This document shows positions 38,151 through 50,900 of a stretch of DNA of 64,000 nt, one piece after another (the stretch's first letter is position 1; each line of letters begins with the position of its first letter). The stretch comes from Monomorium pharaonis (taxonomy: Eukaryota > Arthropoda > Insecta > Hymenoptera > Formicidae). The translations under genes were made by a program, and so were the position numbers. The notes below the pieces were generated by a model, which saw only the letters and a program-made list of their open reading frames with translations, ran no database searches and had not been told where the DNA came from. The stretch covers positions 10,292,510 to 10,356,509 of the forward strand of contig NC_050468.1 in assembly GCF_013373865.1 (NCBI RefSeq), in the 5' to 3' direction.

Positions 38151-38560
38151 GGGAGGGGAAAGGGAAGGAGCCGAAGGAAACCTGCAGACTCAGGTTCGAA
38201 ATGACGGGATGGATAACTGACGTCTCTATAGCAGTAAAACTGAGACTGTGGCATTCGCGTCCCGATAGGGGTCCCCAGACATCGTCGGAGACATCCAACG
38301 CCGCGGGGGACCATTGTCTCAGGGGAATCCCAAGGGCGAGCCCGCGACGAAGGGCCAACCCCAGTTTGACACGCACGAGGGGGTCGTAGCACCCCGTTGT
38401 GCCCCTCACAAAATTAATAACCGAAATTCGAGTGCTCCTTAGGGCCAGAAGGCACGGATGTGCCGGGCTTCCGCCACGACGGGCCCTACGACGCCGAGTA
38501 AGTCCGAGTATCGCACACCCACGCGTACGTCGAAAACGAATGCCGGTTAAGTGACTTATA
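38151..38560. other. Sharp GC-rich island in AT-rich DNA
   Basis: The composition changes abruptly at about 38,145. Minus-strand frames of 111-112 codons and a plus frame of 62 codons overlap here. The abrupt edge suggests an inserted element fragment or a CpG-island promoter. The minus-strand protein has no domain I recognise. CGA/GTAAGTCC near 38,500 is a good plus-strand donor match without a convincing exon. Confidence 0.3.
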
Positions 38561-41500
38561 ATGAACCCGGCCGAGATTTATGGTGTTATTTGTTATTGAA
38601 GCATGTTAAAAAAAAAGGGTTGCGCACAATCTTGCAATCTCGCGTGGTTGTACCTTGCGCTTACTACTCGGCCCCCATAGATTCAATAGTTATAAACAGA
38701 ATAGCGTTTTGAAGAGCGTCTCTCTCTCCCTCTCGCTCTCTCGCCGAAGAAGGACACCGCCTCGAAATTTATTAGGGGATTCTCGAAGCTTGACGAAACC
38801 AGCCCAACAATTTTTACCGGTTGTTCGAAAATAAACCGAGAGCCACAGGCCAGGTATCGTTCGGCCCGCATACCACGGCGTCTCAAATTTCCACATCGGC
38901 CACCGCCTTTTTCGCCGTCGCGTAGGTATATCGCGAGCGGTGCTATAAGCGGGCAATTAAAGGCATGCAGCGGGGACATTTATGTTCGCACTAACTGCCC
39001 GTTAAGACGAGGAACCACCTAACCGTGGAAGGTGTAATTGGCCGGCATGCTAAACCTGCAGCTCGTAAAAGCACAGCGGGCGTGCCTCGTTGTTTTGCAG
39101 TTTTTCCAGCGTGACATTTTACAAATGTCGCGCTTTTCGTTGAACCCGTTGTTTAACGCCAATCCACATTGTTCAGCTTCGTAAGCACTCGGCAACGACT
39201 GTTTTTCGATGGAAAAAAACAAAAACAAAGAAACCTGTGATAACCTGTACTGATAACATGCGAATTCATGGTACATAAAATTTAATGACGATCGTCAGGT
39301 AGAAAAACCAGGAACAACAAATCCAAACGAAAATTTATTTTGAGGTAATTAAAAAGTAACTGTTCCACGTTCGTTAATTATGAGACTTGGCCGGAAAATG
39401 GGAAATTAATCGTAAGCAAATTTACAAGTGTACAGCGGAACACTGCGTTGCCGATCCTCATTCTTAACGTTCTCGTCAAACGCATAATGGGCTGCACGGT
39501 TAGATAAGCCTCGTGAAGCAAGAACATCTGGACATTAAAAAAGAAAAACGAGTTATTATTGCCGCGGTTATTAATATAGATCTACCGGCAGATAGTGTAA
39601 TTGTACTACAACGTAGTCAGCAAGTATAATTTTAATTGCGATAAACCGTCATTACGGCAGCCTTGTTCCCTCTGCGAGCCCACCCATCGTTGTAAGTAAC
39701 AAAGAAAAACTAGGATCTAATGCACCGTGTCAAGATAATAATGTTTCCATTTGTTTCTGACAGGTAGGTATGAATAACAGAAAGAAGAAAATCACTTTCG
39801 GCCTTATGAGAACCCGCGTGATTGGTTGCGCGATCATTTGTTTTTCCTCGCGGGACTTGGGACATGCGTCGTTCTATTAGCGCGACTTTTATCGCGTTTT
39901 TTTTTTTATTGCAAAAAAGAACTCCTTATTTTACTAGTTAAAAGTGCTGCGCGTTCCTTTTACGATTGCGATCGCGAGATACAGCACCGGACGTAACAAT
40001 GTCATTAGCATAGATCTAACATAGGGATAGTGTAATTGCGCTACAATGTAACCGGTCAGCCAGTCGTAATACAACCGAGTACTTTAGAAGTATACGCACT
40101 TTACACTCTCTACGCGTGAAGGAGAGTAGTAGTTGTCTCGACAGAGCGCGCGCAGGATTATTTTTTTTTTTTTATTACTAGGCACGCCGTTCGCGTTACG
40201 CTATCGTTCACTTGTACGAAGACACGCATTCCCGGCGATCCATTTCTCTCTCTCTCTCTCTCTCTCGCAGCTCCGATTAAAATGCCAGACGCCGGTAGCA
40301 GAAAGAGATTCGCCGTGATACGCGATATTGTTACGCGTGTACACGTTGTAACTGTCCGGATCCGTGACGGAGTCACGCGATATGCATTATGCACGCACGT
40401 AACGCCGCGCACGGAGCGGCGGCAGACGCGTTTCCGCCGTCAGTCCCACGATGCAGCAGCTCAGTGGACGACTCTCGCTCGTATTGTGAGAAACGAGTCA
40501 TTGACGTGCGCGCCGTTTGCATTTTCGCGTTCGGTATACGCGGAAAAAAGAGAGAGAGAGAGAGAGTGAGAGAGAGAGGGGAGGGGGGGGCGAAGAAGTC
40601 AGAGGCCAGCTCTGTCTCTCGCGAGTTCTATACATTATTAATACCGCGGGGGAAAACCGCCTGAGTTAAATGGCGCGCGAGCACAATGACGGCGCGTTAA
40701 TTACACACATCGCCGCGTCATTATTTTCGACGCGGCGCAATTTAGCGCGCGTATCTTACATAAATGCAATTACTATCACGAAACTCCGAGCACGACGAGT
40801 TTGCGCGTGATACACACTCGCGTATCGAGAAGCCACCGGGCTCGACGGGCTCCGTGTGTTGCGTTTAACTCCGACGAAAAATGCATTCTACCGCGTGACA
40901 TAACAGACACACGCAATCGTTCGCGGCGAAACTTCTCGCAGGAATATTACTCGAATAGAAAGCGCGTTTGTAAATTTCCAATTCATTGCGCGAAAGGGGG
41001 AAAAAAAATTTGGAAATACACTTTGAAACGGGGAGGAGAGAAATTCGCGGTAGCCTCATCTCCGCGATATCCCGCCGGCGGTGAGAAAATTCATCCCGAT
41101 CTTTTCTTCTCGCGCCGCTGTACCTTATAACTTCGCGCCCGACGCGACGTCGTCGTTGTTCGCAGGTGGTGAAAACTAATCGTGAGACAAATCCGCTTTC
41201 CCTCTCGCTCGCAATGAATTTAACATTTTCCACTTCTTCCCCCCCTCCCCCCCTGGTATTGTCCGCGTAATAAAGGGACGCGCGCGCGATAAGAAGAGCC
41301 GTGAACGTTGCTCCCGGAGCAACTTTCACCGCGCGCGCGATCTCGTCAGCCACCTGTCGTGGCGTGCCGACGCCGACGGCACAGCGCGCGGCGGTCGGTC
41401 GCGAAAAAAAATGTCGCAACGCGACATCGCGATTCGCGATGCACCCTTCCGCAATGGGCTACCGATCGCGGCGGTTTCTTTGCGACAGCTGCATTATCCC

Positions 41501-41776
41501 TATGCGACGCGTCATTACTTTTATTAGCATAATGACAGGCGAACAACTCAATTTGCATGGAAAATCACACGGGTCCCGTAACGAAGCTCGTCCGCGGATC
41601 CGTAATAGTTGTTCTATCGGCATACATACACGGGTACATATTATATTTCGCATATTGTATAGTATATGATATGTATCATGTAATAAGATGGAGACCGGAT
41701 TGCTGGTTGACCAACTTTTTCGGTCTTGAATATTTGCAGACAAAGTTGAGAAATTTATCCTTGAAAAAGCTAATTT
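38561..41776. other. Noncoding, mixed composition
   Basis: Contains a CT tract (40,244-40,266), a GA tract (about 40,550-40,578), a hairpin with 9-bp arms CGCCGCGTC/GACGCGGCG (40,711-40,737) and an imperfect direct repeat (separate entry). Frames up to 184 codons in 40.8-41.4 kb are open on both strands and have no recognised domain. Confidence 0.5.
39576..40060 (+). repeat. Imperfect direct-repeat pair
   Basis: The segment at about 39,576-39,625 and that at about 40,009-40,058 share, in order, TAGATCTA, GATAGTGTAATTG, CTACAA, GTA and GTCAGC, with a few substitutions. The spacing is about 433 bases. Either a short duplicated regulatory module or two remnants of one repeat family. Confidence 0.6.
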
Positions 41777-41778
41777 TA

Positions 41779-42033
41779 CACTGAAAAAAAGTTATAATAA
41801 TCCAGCCTTAGTCAAAGTTATCTAAAACCTTAGTGAAATACTTTCAACTAAACGTAAGGTAATTATAAAAAAAATAATGTAATTATAATGAATTGTTTAT
41901 AATTATTATCAAACGTTTTGTTAATATTATTATAATTTGTTATTATTACTATATTTGTTTGTAACAACCAAATATTTTAACAATATCATTGCTGAATGCA
42001 TTTTACAAGTTTATCAAGAATTTTTTTTTAGTG
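41779..42033. mobile_element. Mariner-type MITE with TA flanks
   Basis: The left end is CACTGAAAAAAAGTT and the right end, reverse complemented, is CACTAAAAAAAAATT. TA dinucleotides lie directly outside both ends (41,777-41,778 and 42,034-42,035), as expected for Tc1/mariner target duplications. At 255 bp with an AT-rich, non-coding interior it would be nonautonomous and moved by a transposase encoded elsewhere. Confidence 0.7.
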
Positions 42034-42035
42034 TA

Positions 42036-42555
42036 TATTAAACAATATAATCATGTATTTATCTGAATTCTCTAATAATATTTTAATAAGTGAAAAAAAT
42101 TAATAACTTATATAAAACATGACGTTTTTCTAACTCATTTCTTATGAGTCAAACAGTCCTCGGGGTCGATATAAATTGACTACAGAATTGTTCAGTTAAG
42201 AAATCATACAATTTTTAAGATATTTTTTTTAACATTTAATATAATTTTATAGAAAATTGAAATAAAACTTATATTTCACTAATTTTTAATTAACGTAAAT
42301 TTTTTTAAATTTGAATTTTATAATTTCTTTTCAACAATTGCTGAAATTTTATTAATAAATTAGATGCATTTGGAAAAAAAAAGAATTTATTCACTAATAT
42401 ACATATATACAAAATATAAAATAAAAAATATTTACTATGATTTTTTAATCGAAGTATTATATTTCATAATTCTTGAACAATATTCATTTGTGCCGAAATA
42501 TTAGAAACAACTAAATAGCAGAATACTGTGCATACAAATATGTAATTATAGCTAT
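42036..42555. other. AT-rich noncoding DNA
   Basis: Dense stops and A/T runs. No element boundary was recognised. Confidence 0.55.
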
Positions 42556-42769
42556 CTCCACTCTCTAAATCAGAATTAGTATATTATTCATCGAATAACA
42601 ATGAATAGTCTCATTTCAATGCTATACTTATAACTATATCAATCAATGATAGTGCACTGACTACAATCAGTCAGAGTATAATAATCAAAATTACTGAAAG
42701 ATAGTATGATGGCCACAGCTATAAGTGTAACAATACAAATCAGTCAGATTTTACTGATTCAGATTTAAA
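42556..42769. mobile_element. CACTGA-rich foldback element, copy 1
   Basis: A foldback of about 214 bases. The right end (ACTTTTTAAAT when reverse complemented) matches the left end of copy 2, and the internal words ATAGCTATAAGTGTA, TCAGTCAG and TTACTGATT recur in the other copies. The left arm is more decayed. No reading frame is present. Confidence 0.6.
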
Positions 42770-45700
42770 AAGTAGCGTCTTGTTTTAAATATGAATCCTA
42801 TTTGTTAAGTAGATTCTAAATAATATTACACACGTATACACGTAATATTATACGTATACATACAATATACACAAAAATAGAGAAAAGCGTAGAGTACGGA
42901 GAGAAAAGATCTTTTAATCAAAGTCCATGACGAAAACCTCTTTGGAATACTGCGCGCGCGCTCTCTCTTTCCTCGCGCTGGATAATTCCGTATCATCATC
43001 GAAATTGCCCTCGATCGTCGTCGTCCTTCTCGTCCGCGGCTTGATTGAGAGTAGTCGAGGATCGTTTGCCACCGCACCTGATCCAATCGTCCATTCGATA
43101 ATTGGCGCCGGTAATGAGACGCAGGATTACCTGCTCAGGTCGTTCAGGCAAATTTTTGCGACGGAAAAAAAAAGAGATAGCAAAAAGATTGGCGCGCCGT
43201 TTCTCTCAAAAGGAACAAAACGACGAGCGATATTATCCGAAATTGTTTGAGCGGAACAGTTTGCGAAACACTTACGCACGATTCCTGCTCGATTCGCATG
43301 AAGTACAGCTGTCTAGAAATGAAGATAAATGCGAAGTGATGTTCAGGGCGTGTAACGATTATCACGCGATTATTTATCGATCGCTGTTGAAGTCGACGGA
43401 TACAAATTCGATGAAGTCTTCGGTACCTTAATAAGGAAGTCCAGACTTATCGATGTATTATACATTAAACACTTCTTAAGATAACCATCTTAACGGCGAA
43501 AAATAAGCACCATTTTGCATTTTTTGACGTTATTACAGTCATATCGGCTATGATAATATGGAAATCGAGTTGATTATAATCAATATTTTGTTAATACTCA
43601 CATTTTAATGGAATATTTTAATGCACATTTTTTTCCTGCGCGCTTATGTCAAAACCCATTAACTTCAATTGCGACATTACAATCAGTCAAGGTGTTGCGC
43701 TTCAACACGAAAGAAGAATGCGTAAGACGCTAATAACATAACACAATGTTCTCTCTATTGTACTGAAAAGAAAATGCTACAATTTAAATATCATTATATA
43801 CTCCAGTCGTGCAGTTTAATCTTCTTGCCGTGTTCTATTGGGGATAGTTTTAAAGATTCATTCGGAGTATCAAGTTTTATTTTATACATCGACCGTTAAA
43901 CTAGATCGCTGTCGTCGCGGCATCGCGACGTAGATGACGCGAACGAAATTAACGGGCCCGATCGGCGATTTTGGCGCCGAACGCCGTGAAACGCGATTAC
44001 GACGCCACGATCTCGGACGCGACGATACGGATCTGGCGAAATATTATGTAAATAGAGGCGTGCGTTAAAACGCGCGCGATCTAGAACCCGCCTCTCCTGC
44101 CTGCCTGCCCGGCAGGAGATATCGGGCGGATATAAAAGGAGCATAAAGTAACATTTAGCGCGCGCGCGCTTAAACAAAATTGCTGTAATCCATGGTCGAG
44201 GCGGGTAAAAGCGGGGAAAAGAAGCGGTACGATGGGCCGCGGAGAGAGAGAGAGAGAGAGAGAGAGGGGGGAAGAGGATGGAGAGCAGGAGGGAGCGAGA
44301 GAGCATTAACATACCGATTTACATAATGCGTATAATTCGAGCAATTATGAAGGGAAATATACACAATTTAATATAATGGCGGATGTTTAGGGCCGGCGCT
44401 ATATCTACTGCGGGAGATCTCTCCGGTGTGCGACTAGAGAGAGAGCGAACGCGAGAGGAATCTCCCTCTCGCGTTGCTTATGCGTATACAGACGCGCGAG
44501 AAAGCAAGATAGGCAGGCATTCTATATCGATTGTTCCGTGCACGTTACGCGGGTGCGTATCGCGCATATGTCGTAGACAATCGTGATCATCGGGCCCCGA
44601 GCGAGTTCAGCACGATCTTTGAGGCGCCGACAAACGAGGTCGTCATGCTGTATCTTTACGAGTGTCGCTATCGTAAGAAATACAACGAAGATAGATCCGT
44701 GAGACCCCGATGGTATCCAGATAAGTAGGAAGCGTGATAGTGCAACGAGACGACATTTCGAAATTACAGAATGCATTTCGGCGATCATGATAAAACGCGT
44801 GGTGTCGTATCTGTCATATTTACGTGCTACAACTAACATTTTGTTATCTCGATACCACCACGGTGCTATAATTGCTCGTGTGTCCGATTTTGAGTAATGG
44901 CATCATAAAAGGCAAATTTCCTCCGTTTCGCCACGCTTGTCGTGTCCCTCTTGCGAAACAGCGCGTCTTTTTCTTTGTAATAAAACTTTAATTATATAAT
45001 CTGAAAAGATCTCCGTATCCAGACGTTTTACAGGGTTACACCTTTTCGAGCGATTAAAATCTAATTGAATTCTATAATCGACATGATAATTCTTTCGACA
45101 AGACGTCCGCGAAATGAAAAATGGCATGCAATGAGAAATATTAATTGTAAAAATATACGAAAAAGCTTGACGGATGAATCGCCACTCTTCAACTTCATAG
45201 ACCCCTGAAAGGTTAGCCCCTAATGACGAAGCACCTTCACGCCTACCTTTTACTAGACGGACATTGATTGATACAGCCGGCATAGCATTTCTAACATATT
45301 TTAATTTATGTTTTCACACGACTTACATGAATTTTCCTGAGGTTACTGGCACGTAACTCGTTGCCAGACACTAATGCCGTAATTATGACGAAAATATTGC
45401 GCGAGATAAACGTATCTTTCCGTACCTAATGAATAAAAATGTAAGAGATAGCGCTCTCAATGTAGTCACTTCTTAATGAAGTGCATAATGACTGTGAAAA
45501 TTTTCCGCTCATACTTCGCTCCTTAGCGCACGTTTAACTAAACATACAAATCTATAAAGCATTTTAGTTATTAGATGTAGTTTTCTGGTAGTATTCCAGG
45601 TTAATTTAATAATTTAATAATTCCATTTTTTAATTTTATAATTGCATATTTTACACACCTTTTGCGTTTATCTAACAAGGAGAAATTACCGTATAAAATA

Positions 45701-45770
45701 TACGTAATTTACAATTAAATCGAGTTAATTAGCCCATCGATTAAGTAACTACTTTTGCAAAGACTACGTT
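42770..45770. other. Noncoding, mixed composition
   Basis: Contains a GA tract (44,241-44,266), a TATAAAAGG motif at 44,131 without an initiator, and a hairpin with perfect 10-bp arms (AACGCGAGAG at 44,449-44,458 and CTCTCGCGTT at 44,466-44,475). A 126-codon minus-strand frame at 44,903-45,283 is the cleanest open frame here but has no recognised domain. Confidence 0.5.
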
Positions 45771-46251
45771 ACTTTTTAAATCCGAACCGATGAAATCTGA
45801 CTGATTTACAGTGCTATAACTGTAATCATCAGTGACTATACTCACACTTCACTCATTAGATTCCGATTAAGAATGGGATATTTTCACTAAATCAGTGTGT
45901 TATCACTAAAACATATCACTGGTTGTTAGTTATAATTATAGCACTGAAATCAAACTTATTTACTGTCTTTTAGTAAATAATATTATTATAATAAAACTCT
46001 AAATTACAGACTGTGACAAATCAGTGAAATCAGTGAAAATAGTCTGATTTCTAATGGTATATATACTTATACCTTTTCAGTCAGTGAAATAAATACACTG
46101 ACTTTTCAATAGTTTATACACAAATTCTGAAGTAAAAATCACTAAAAGACAGTGAAGACTCATTAATTATTACAGCTATAAGTGTACCACATCAAATCAG
46201 TGATAATACATTGATTGCAATTTAGTGAGTACTAAATTTGATTTAAAGAGT
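45771..46251. mobile_element. CACTGA-rich foldback element, copy 2 (longest)
   Basis: The ends ACTTTTTAAAT (45,771) and ATTTAAAGAGT (46,241) are imperfect inverted repeats. Inside, GTGCTATAACTG and AGCTATAAGTGTA mirror each other, and CAGTGA/TCACTG words recur throughout. No reading frame. The roughly 480-bp length may be close to full length for the family. Confidence 0.65.
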
Positions 46252-46873
46252 ATTGCCAATGCTCTTCTTGTTTTTATCGCACCACTTGCAGTATTGTAAT
46301 AATAGGAAGAGCAGGATGAGGAAAAAACGGAGTGGAGATATTTCCGGAATTTCACGTGAAATGTCTGTTTCCTGAAAACGGATAACGGTGCGCGGATAAC
46401 TAACGCCACGTTTATCAGTACGCGGGCGGGCGTACGCGGTCTCATTCCAATTAGCGTTACAGGCTGAGCTAATTGCTCGATATAAATCGCCGCGACTAAA
46501 AAAGCTTGAATAATTAGGCGAGGTTGCAGGGCTCGACTTTATATATGCGTTTGAATATTTAGCACAGTTCTAATGACGCGCGCGCTTCTCCTTATTATCG
46601 CCGGCGGTTAATAAGAAAGAGGGATGACTCGCGTCACTTTTTATACGCGTTCGCGAACGATTTTCTACATCGCATTCGCCGCTAATACGGGCCATTATAA
46701 CGTTCACGAATAGCATGACGATCCGCTTTACCGGTTACAAACATTCGAAAGCCGGAAAAGATTAGTTTCCTCCGCGATTAGATATTTATGTAGAAGCATT
46801 GTGCTGCTAACGCTAGCAAAATGAGTGCTACTTTCATCGATACATAGTTATTTTTTGAATGTATCTTTCTTCT
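46252..46873. other. Noncoding spacer between foldback copies
   Basis: Mixed-composition DNA. The 82-codon minus-strand frame here is not recognisable. No other feature was seen. Confidence 0.5.
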
Positions 46874-47120
46874 GTATTCTCTAAAGTATAATCAGTGAGA
46901 AATCTGTGAAGTAGGTGAAAATACACTGATTTTCAATGATAGACTTATAACTTATCAATCATTGAAATAAACACACTGATCTTTCAGTGATAATACACTA
47001 ATATTGAATTTGAAATCGTTAAAAGATATTAGTGTATACTCACTAATTATAATAGCTATTACAAATCTATTACAAATCAGTGAATTAGTAATACACTGAT
47101 TGTTATTTATTAAAGAGTAC
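46874..47120. mobile_element. CACTGA-rich foldback element, copy 3
   Basis: The left end GTATTCTCTAAAG and right end TAAAGAGTAC are imperfect inverted repeats of the same type as in copy 2. Shared internal words are AATCAGTGA, ATACACTGAT and AATAGCTAT. Shorter than copy 2, so probably internally deleted. Confidence 0.6.
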
Positions 47121-47344
47121 AATATTATTTTCCTGTCAATTAGTCCTCAGAAGCTGCTTATATTTCTTTAAAATATTGGATTGACGAGACGTCACATAAC
47201 ATTTAACACAAACAAGTATAAAAAAGAAGCTAATATTGAGCAAATCAGATCTTGGAGCTTAATAATAACTTTGCCTTAATTATACAATTCTTAGCCCAAA
47301 CCGAAATACGTGATGTTATAGATTAAAATGACAAGCCGATTGAC

Positions 47345-47575
47345 TTTTTAAATTAAAATCAATGAAATTTTATTTTATTTTAGTGCTATATTTATAATTA
47401 TACTAATCGATGATTTATACATTGTCTTTCAGTAATAATACACTGATTCCGATTAACAAGAGTACTTCTCTTAATTGGAATCACTGAAAGACAATGAAAG
47501 TGATGATAATTGTAGTTATAAGCATAGCACTGCAGATTAGTGTAGAACAATAGACTGATTACACTTTAGATAGCG
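47345..47575. mobile_element. CACTGA-rich foldback element, copy 4
   Basis: The whole element folds. GTGCTATATTTATAATTAT mirrors ATAATTGTAGTTATAAGC plus GCAC, and nearer the centre CATTGTCTTTCAG mirrors CTGAAAGACAATG. The left end ACTTTTTAAAT matches copies 1 and 2. One arm carries a short TAATAATACAC insertion relative to the other. Confidence 0.65.
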
Positions 47576-50430
47576 ATATTTAATAATATTGATGCTAATA
47601 AGCATTGTAAGACAGAACATTGTATAAAGATTATCACGAGAAGTGTTACTTCAGTTAGAATTTAAATTTTACGTAACTTACTTTGAGTATTGAGACATAT
47701 GGTGATATTCATCGCGACAACTCATAGTAATTGTGGAAGAATATCTTTTTTTTTATATTACATATGATTCGTTGATTACGAGCGTCGACCAGCGGATCAG
47801 AATGAAACCACGTGATAAAACGACAATTGGTTGCGCGAGGGAGGGCGTAGGAAACTCACTGACTGACTGACTGACTGACTGAAGAAAACGAAGAATAAGG
47901 AAGAGAGGTCGGCGTTCGACTCGCGCGTATCTTAAGATCTATCTGAATAATAACGTGTACGACAACATGTCAAATTATACAGAACCGCGACGCACGCAGA
48001 CCCCTGGAACTCACACATTCGTGAGCGACCGCGTGCATGCGTGCGTGCGTGCGTGCTCGCGTGCGTGCGTGTCGCGCGTTCGCTCCCATGTCAGCATCGG
48101 CGGTGGGACAGAAGGGAGAGCTCCGGGGGTAGTACGAGGGCGACATGTGTTTCGCGGTGGCGGTGACTCTCTACAGCAGTTTTATAATTGCCCGAACTCG
48201 TTGGATATCGTGCCCGCTCGTTGAACGAGATTCGCGAAACACCGTTGCGTTTCCACCAACGGGAATCGAGTCGATCTTAACCCCGCAATCCGCCCTTCCT
48301 CCTCAATTATTGCCTTCCTGCATCAGGGCCGCTGCTTGCTTAAAAAAAAAAGCACTCTGAACTCTTCTACCGTATATAAAATATTTTGTTAAATTATATA
48401 TAGGAAGAAGAAATTGAAATTTAAACAAAATATGAACGTCGTAATAGAAAACTTTTGGCACTTCTCACGTTCCAAAGCTCGTTCCGAAAAGTGCAAAGAG
48501 ATAGTCGTAGAGATATATTCCGCGAGTATAATTTTGCAAAATTGATAATAGAGCAACGTCGAAAACGGAGATCTTCCGTCCGGCTAAGCCGTTGACTTCT
48601 TCTTGTACGCAGTTCTTGTATGTTGCAACAGGGCGTTGCAGTAATCCTTTCTTGCTGGAAGGGTTACGGCGGTTCTTGCCTCGCGACTTAGTTAGCCGAC
48701 CCTGCTCACTTTCCACCATCTCGTCACGGAGCTACCGGTGACAATTAAATCACAGCTCCCGCTTGATCATGACGGATCGCCGGCGTAGCCTCGCGCGCGT
48801 CGCTGCACGCTCCCGACCGCTACTTTGCCTTGGAAATCCCGTCGAGTTTTCCTCGCCAACGTCTCAGCGGATCGCGCAGATATCGCGATCCCTGTTCCGA
48901 CGGTTTGCGCACGCGGAGCTGAGCCCTTAAGCCCTATTCAAACGATACGGTATTCAAGCGCCAATTGTACACGGTGTAGCAACAGTCGAGATTAGCGACA
49001 ATGCGCTCGAAATGTGGCGAGTCGTGTTACAGGGGCTACGATTTTATTTTATTTTTTATTTTTTTATTTTTTTATTTTTTTTGAGACACGATATGTTTTG
49101 CGCGACGCGCAAATCAGAAATCGTATTGTTCGGATAAGCCTTTACTGCGCCGCGACATTATATACCGTATCGCTGGCCATCGCCAGTACACGATCGCATC
49201 GCGCACCAACGGCCCTGATTGCTGCCTGTCAACAATCGTCGACGTATATACCGGCGATAATTCGTCTCCACAATCGCCGGCCCGCCGCAACGCGGTAATG
49301 ACAACGATGATGGATCTGCGGCGCGACGCTGAACTTTGTTTGCCCGGGGGGGGAGGGGCGGGAGAGGGGAGGGGAGCACGCGACGTATATGCAAATCGTG
49401 CTTGCGCGCTTGTACTATATAAATAAGGTCTTAATTAATACTAACGAGGCTGACGCGCAGATACGTGTAACTATCGTCTTTTCTGTTTCACGCCCTCGTG
49501 CCTGCTTGCCTGCCTGCCCGCCTGCCACACATCCTGGATGGACGGATATGTGCATACTCATCGTGGATCACATCGCAGTATGTAAGTACGATGTTTTATT
49601 AATATTGTTACGATCATTTATCATGTACGAGGAAGTCACGTGCGTGGTAGTCCAATCCGGGGGGGCAACCGAATTAGAAAAGATTAACAGCGGCCTCGGC
49701 GTTCGAGTGTGTAGCGATTTATCATTGGAAATCACGGAGTCTAATTTAAAATCTCCCGCTATTGTACGCAATAGCAGATCCGAACTCTGCGTATCTTGAC
49801 TTAAGTAAAAAAAAAAGGAGGGGGGAATATAGCGAGATTGGCCGCCGGCATTATTTCGAGAAAGTGTGCGTTCATCTCCTTTTACCAGCTTTCGCGCAAA
49901 TCATCTCGTGGCCGCACCGAGAAATCTGGACGAGCACTCGTTCTCTCAATTATCGGTTATCGTCAATCGAAATTACTTTATCGATCTAAAGCGCTGCTTT
50001 ATTAGCCTCGCCAGTCTGCCCAACGCGGCGGCTTTCGATTACTCGGCAACCTCGGCTTGTCTGATGTTGGCGCTGCTTTCATTATGTGAAATATGAGCCT
50101 AGAGTTCTCCCTTACACTTGGCCCTTCGATGCCGCCTATCTTTTCACCTTTCTATCGGTATCCATCCGTAAGCCGGTGCGTAATCAACTACGTCTGAAAT
50201 ACCTTCGATTTGAAACAGTTATGCGATGTTCCCTCGTCGTTTGCTGCCTTTCGAAATCGCCGTCGATATATTGTAAATCTCAAGTAAGCAAAGTTGTAAA
50301 GAATGACTTTTCGAAGGACAAAAAGTTTTTAAACTCTTTCTCAGAAAAAAAGCGCATCGCGTTATTTTTCTTTTAATTTTTCTATTTATCACATTCGGAA
50401 CACGTTTACTGCATATAATTACATCTCTCG
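47576..50430. other. Noncoding, mixed composition
   Basis: Simple repeats present: (TGAC)n at 47,857-47,882, (GTGC)n at 48,031-48,070 and a T-rich ATTTT tract at 49,041-49,082. The minus-strand 84-codon frame at 48,465-48,719 starts with a basic stretch and is not compositional, but I do not recognise it. Donor-like CAA/GTAAGC occurs near 50,283 without a paired acceptor. Confidence 0.45.
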
Positions 50431-50900
50431 TTTAGAACGCGAGGTATCACGGCTGACTATGGACGATACGACCGTGGTTGAGCCACGACAACAAGAGGGG
50501 AAGGTAATCAGGTATACGGTGGGACGCGGAGGACTCGCACGGGGTCCACGGGCACCCATGGACCGTGGACTCTGCGGCCTGCGGTACTGGCCGAGTACGT
50601 CGGGGCTTGGGGTTAATACGGTGGCCGGTGATGCACGACCGACGCAACGCTGCGGGCAGAGCGGCTGACCGCACGCCAGCTGCCCAATGCCGGTCCGACC
50701 TGCCCGCAAAAATCTGTAGCTGACCCTTGTGCCCGCGCGCGGAGAGTTGTTGCACGATGCCTCCTCTTCCCCGCAGCGGCACCCTCGTGCCGTGTTGCGT
50801 CCTCTCGCGCTCGGGATATTACTCTTGTCCGCGGCTATATCGGCTTGCTCAGTCCATTACTTAATGCCGTACAGGGTGTTTCCAAATTGCTGTCGGGCGA
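50431..50900. other. GC-rich island
   Basis: Open on both strands for 69-111 codons. An ATG at 50,459 begins MDDTTVVEPRQQEGK and is followed at once by a GTAATC donor-like site, but no acceptor partner or family is visible. It may be a promoter island or an element fragment. Confidence 0.3.

Noticed and set aside
39661..39698. 31-nt exon ending at GTAAGTAAC
   Set aside because: The proposed acceptor (ATTACGGCAG) lacks a pyrimidine tract and a branch point.
40865..41419. 184-codon minus-strand frame
   Set aside because: The region is GC-rich and open in several frames on both strands. No recognisable motif.
44131..44139. TATAAAAGG promoter
   Set aside because: No initiator at the expected distance and no transcript or coding region downstream on that strand.
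44903..45283. 126-codon minus-strand frame
   Set aside because: It is not a repeat artefact, but no domain, signal peptide or splice context is visible. A chance frame of this length is expected somewhere in 64 kb.
48465..48719. 84-codon minus-strand frame with basic N-terminus
   Set aside because: Not recognised, short, and without promoter, splice or conservation evidence. A protein search would decide.
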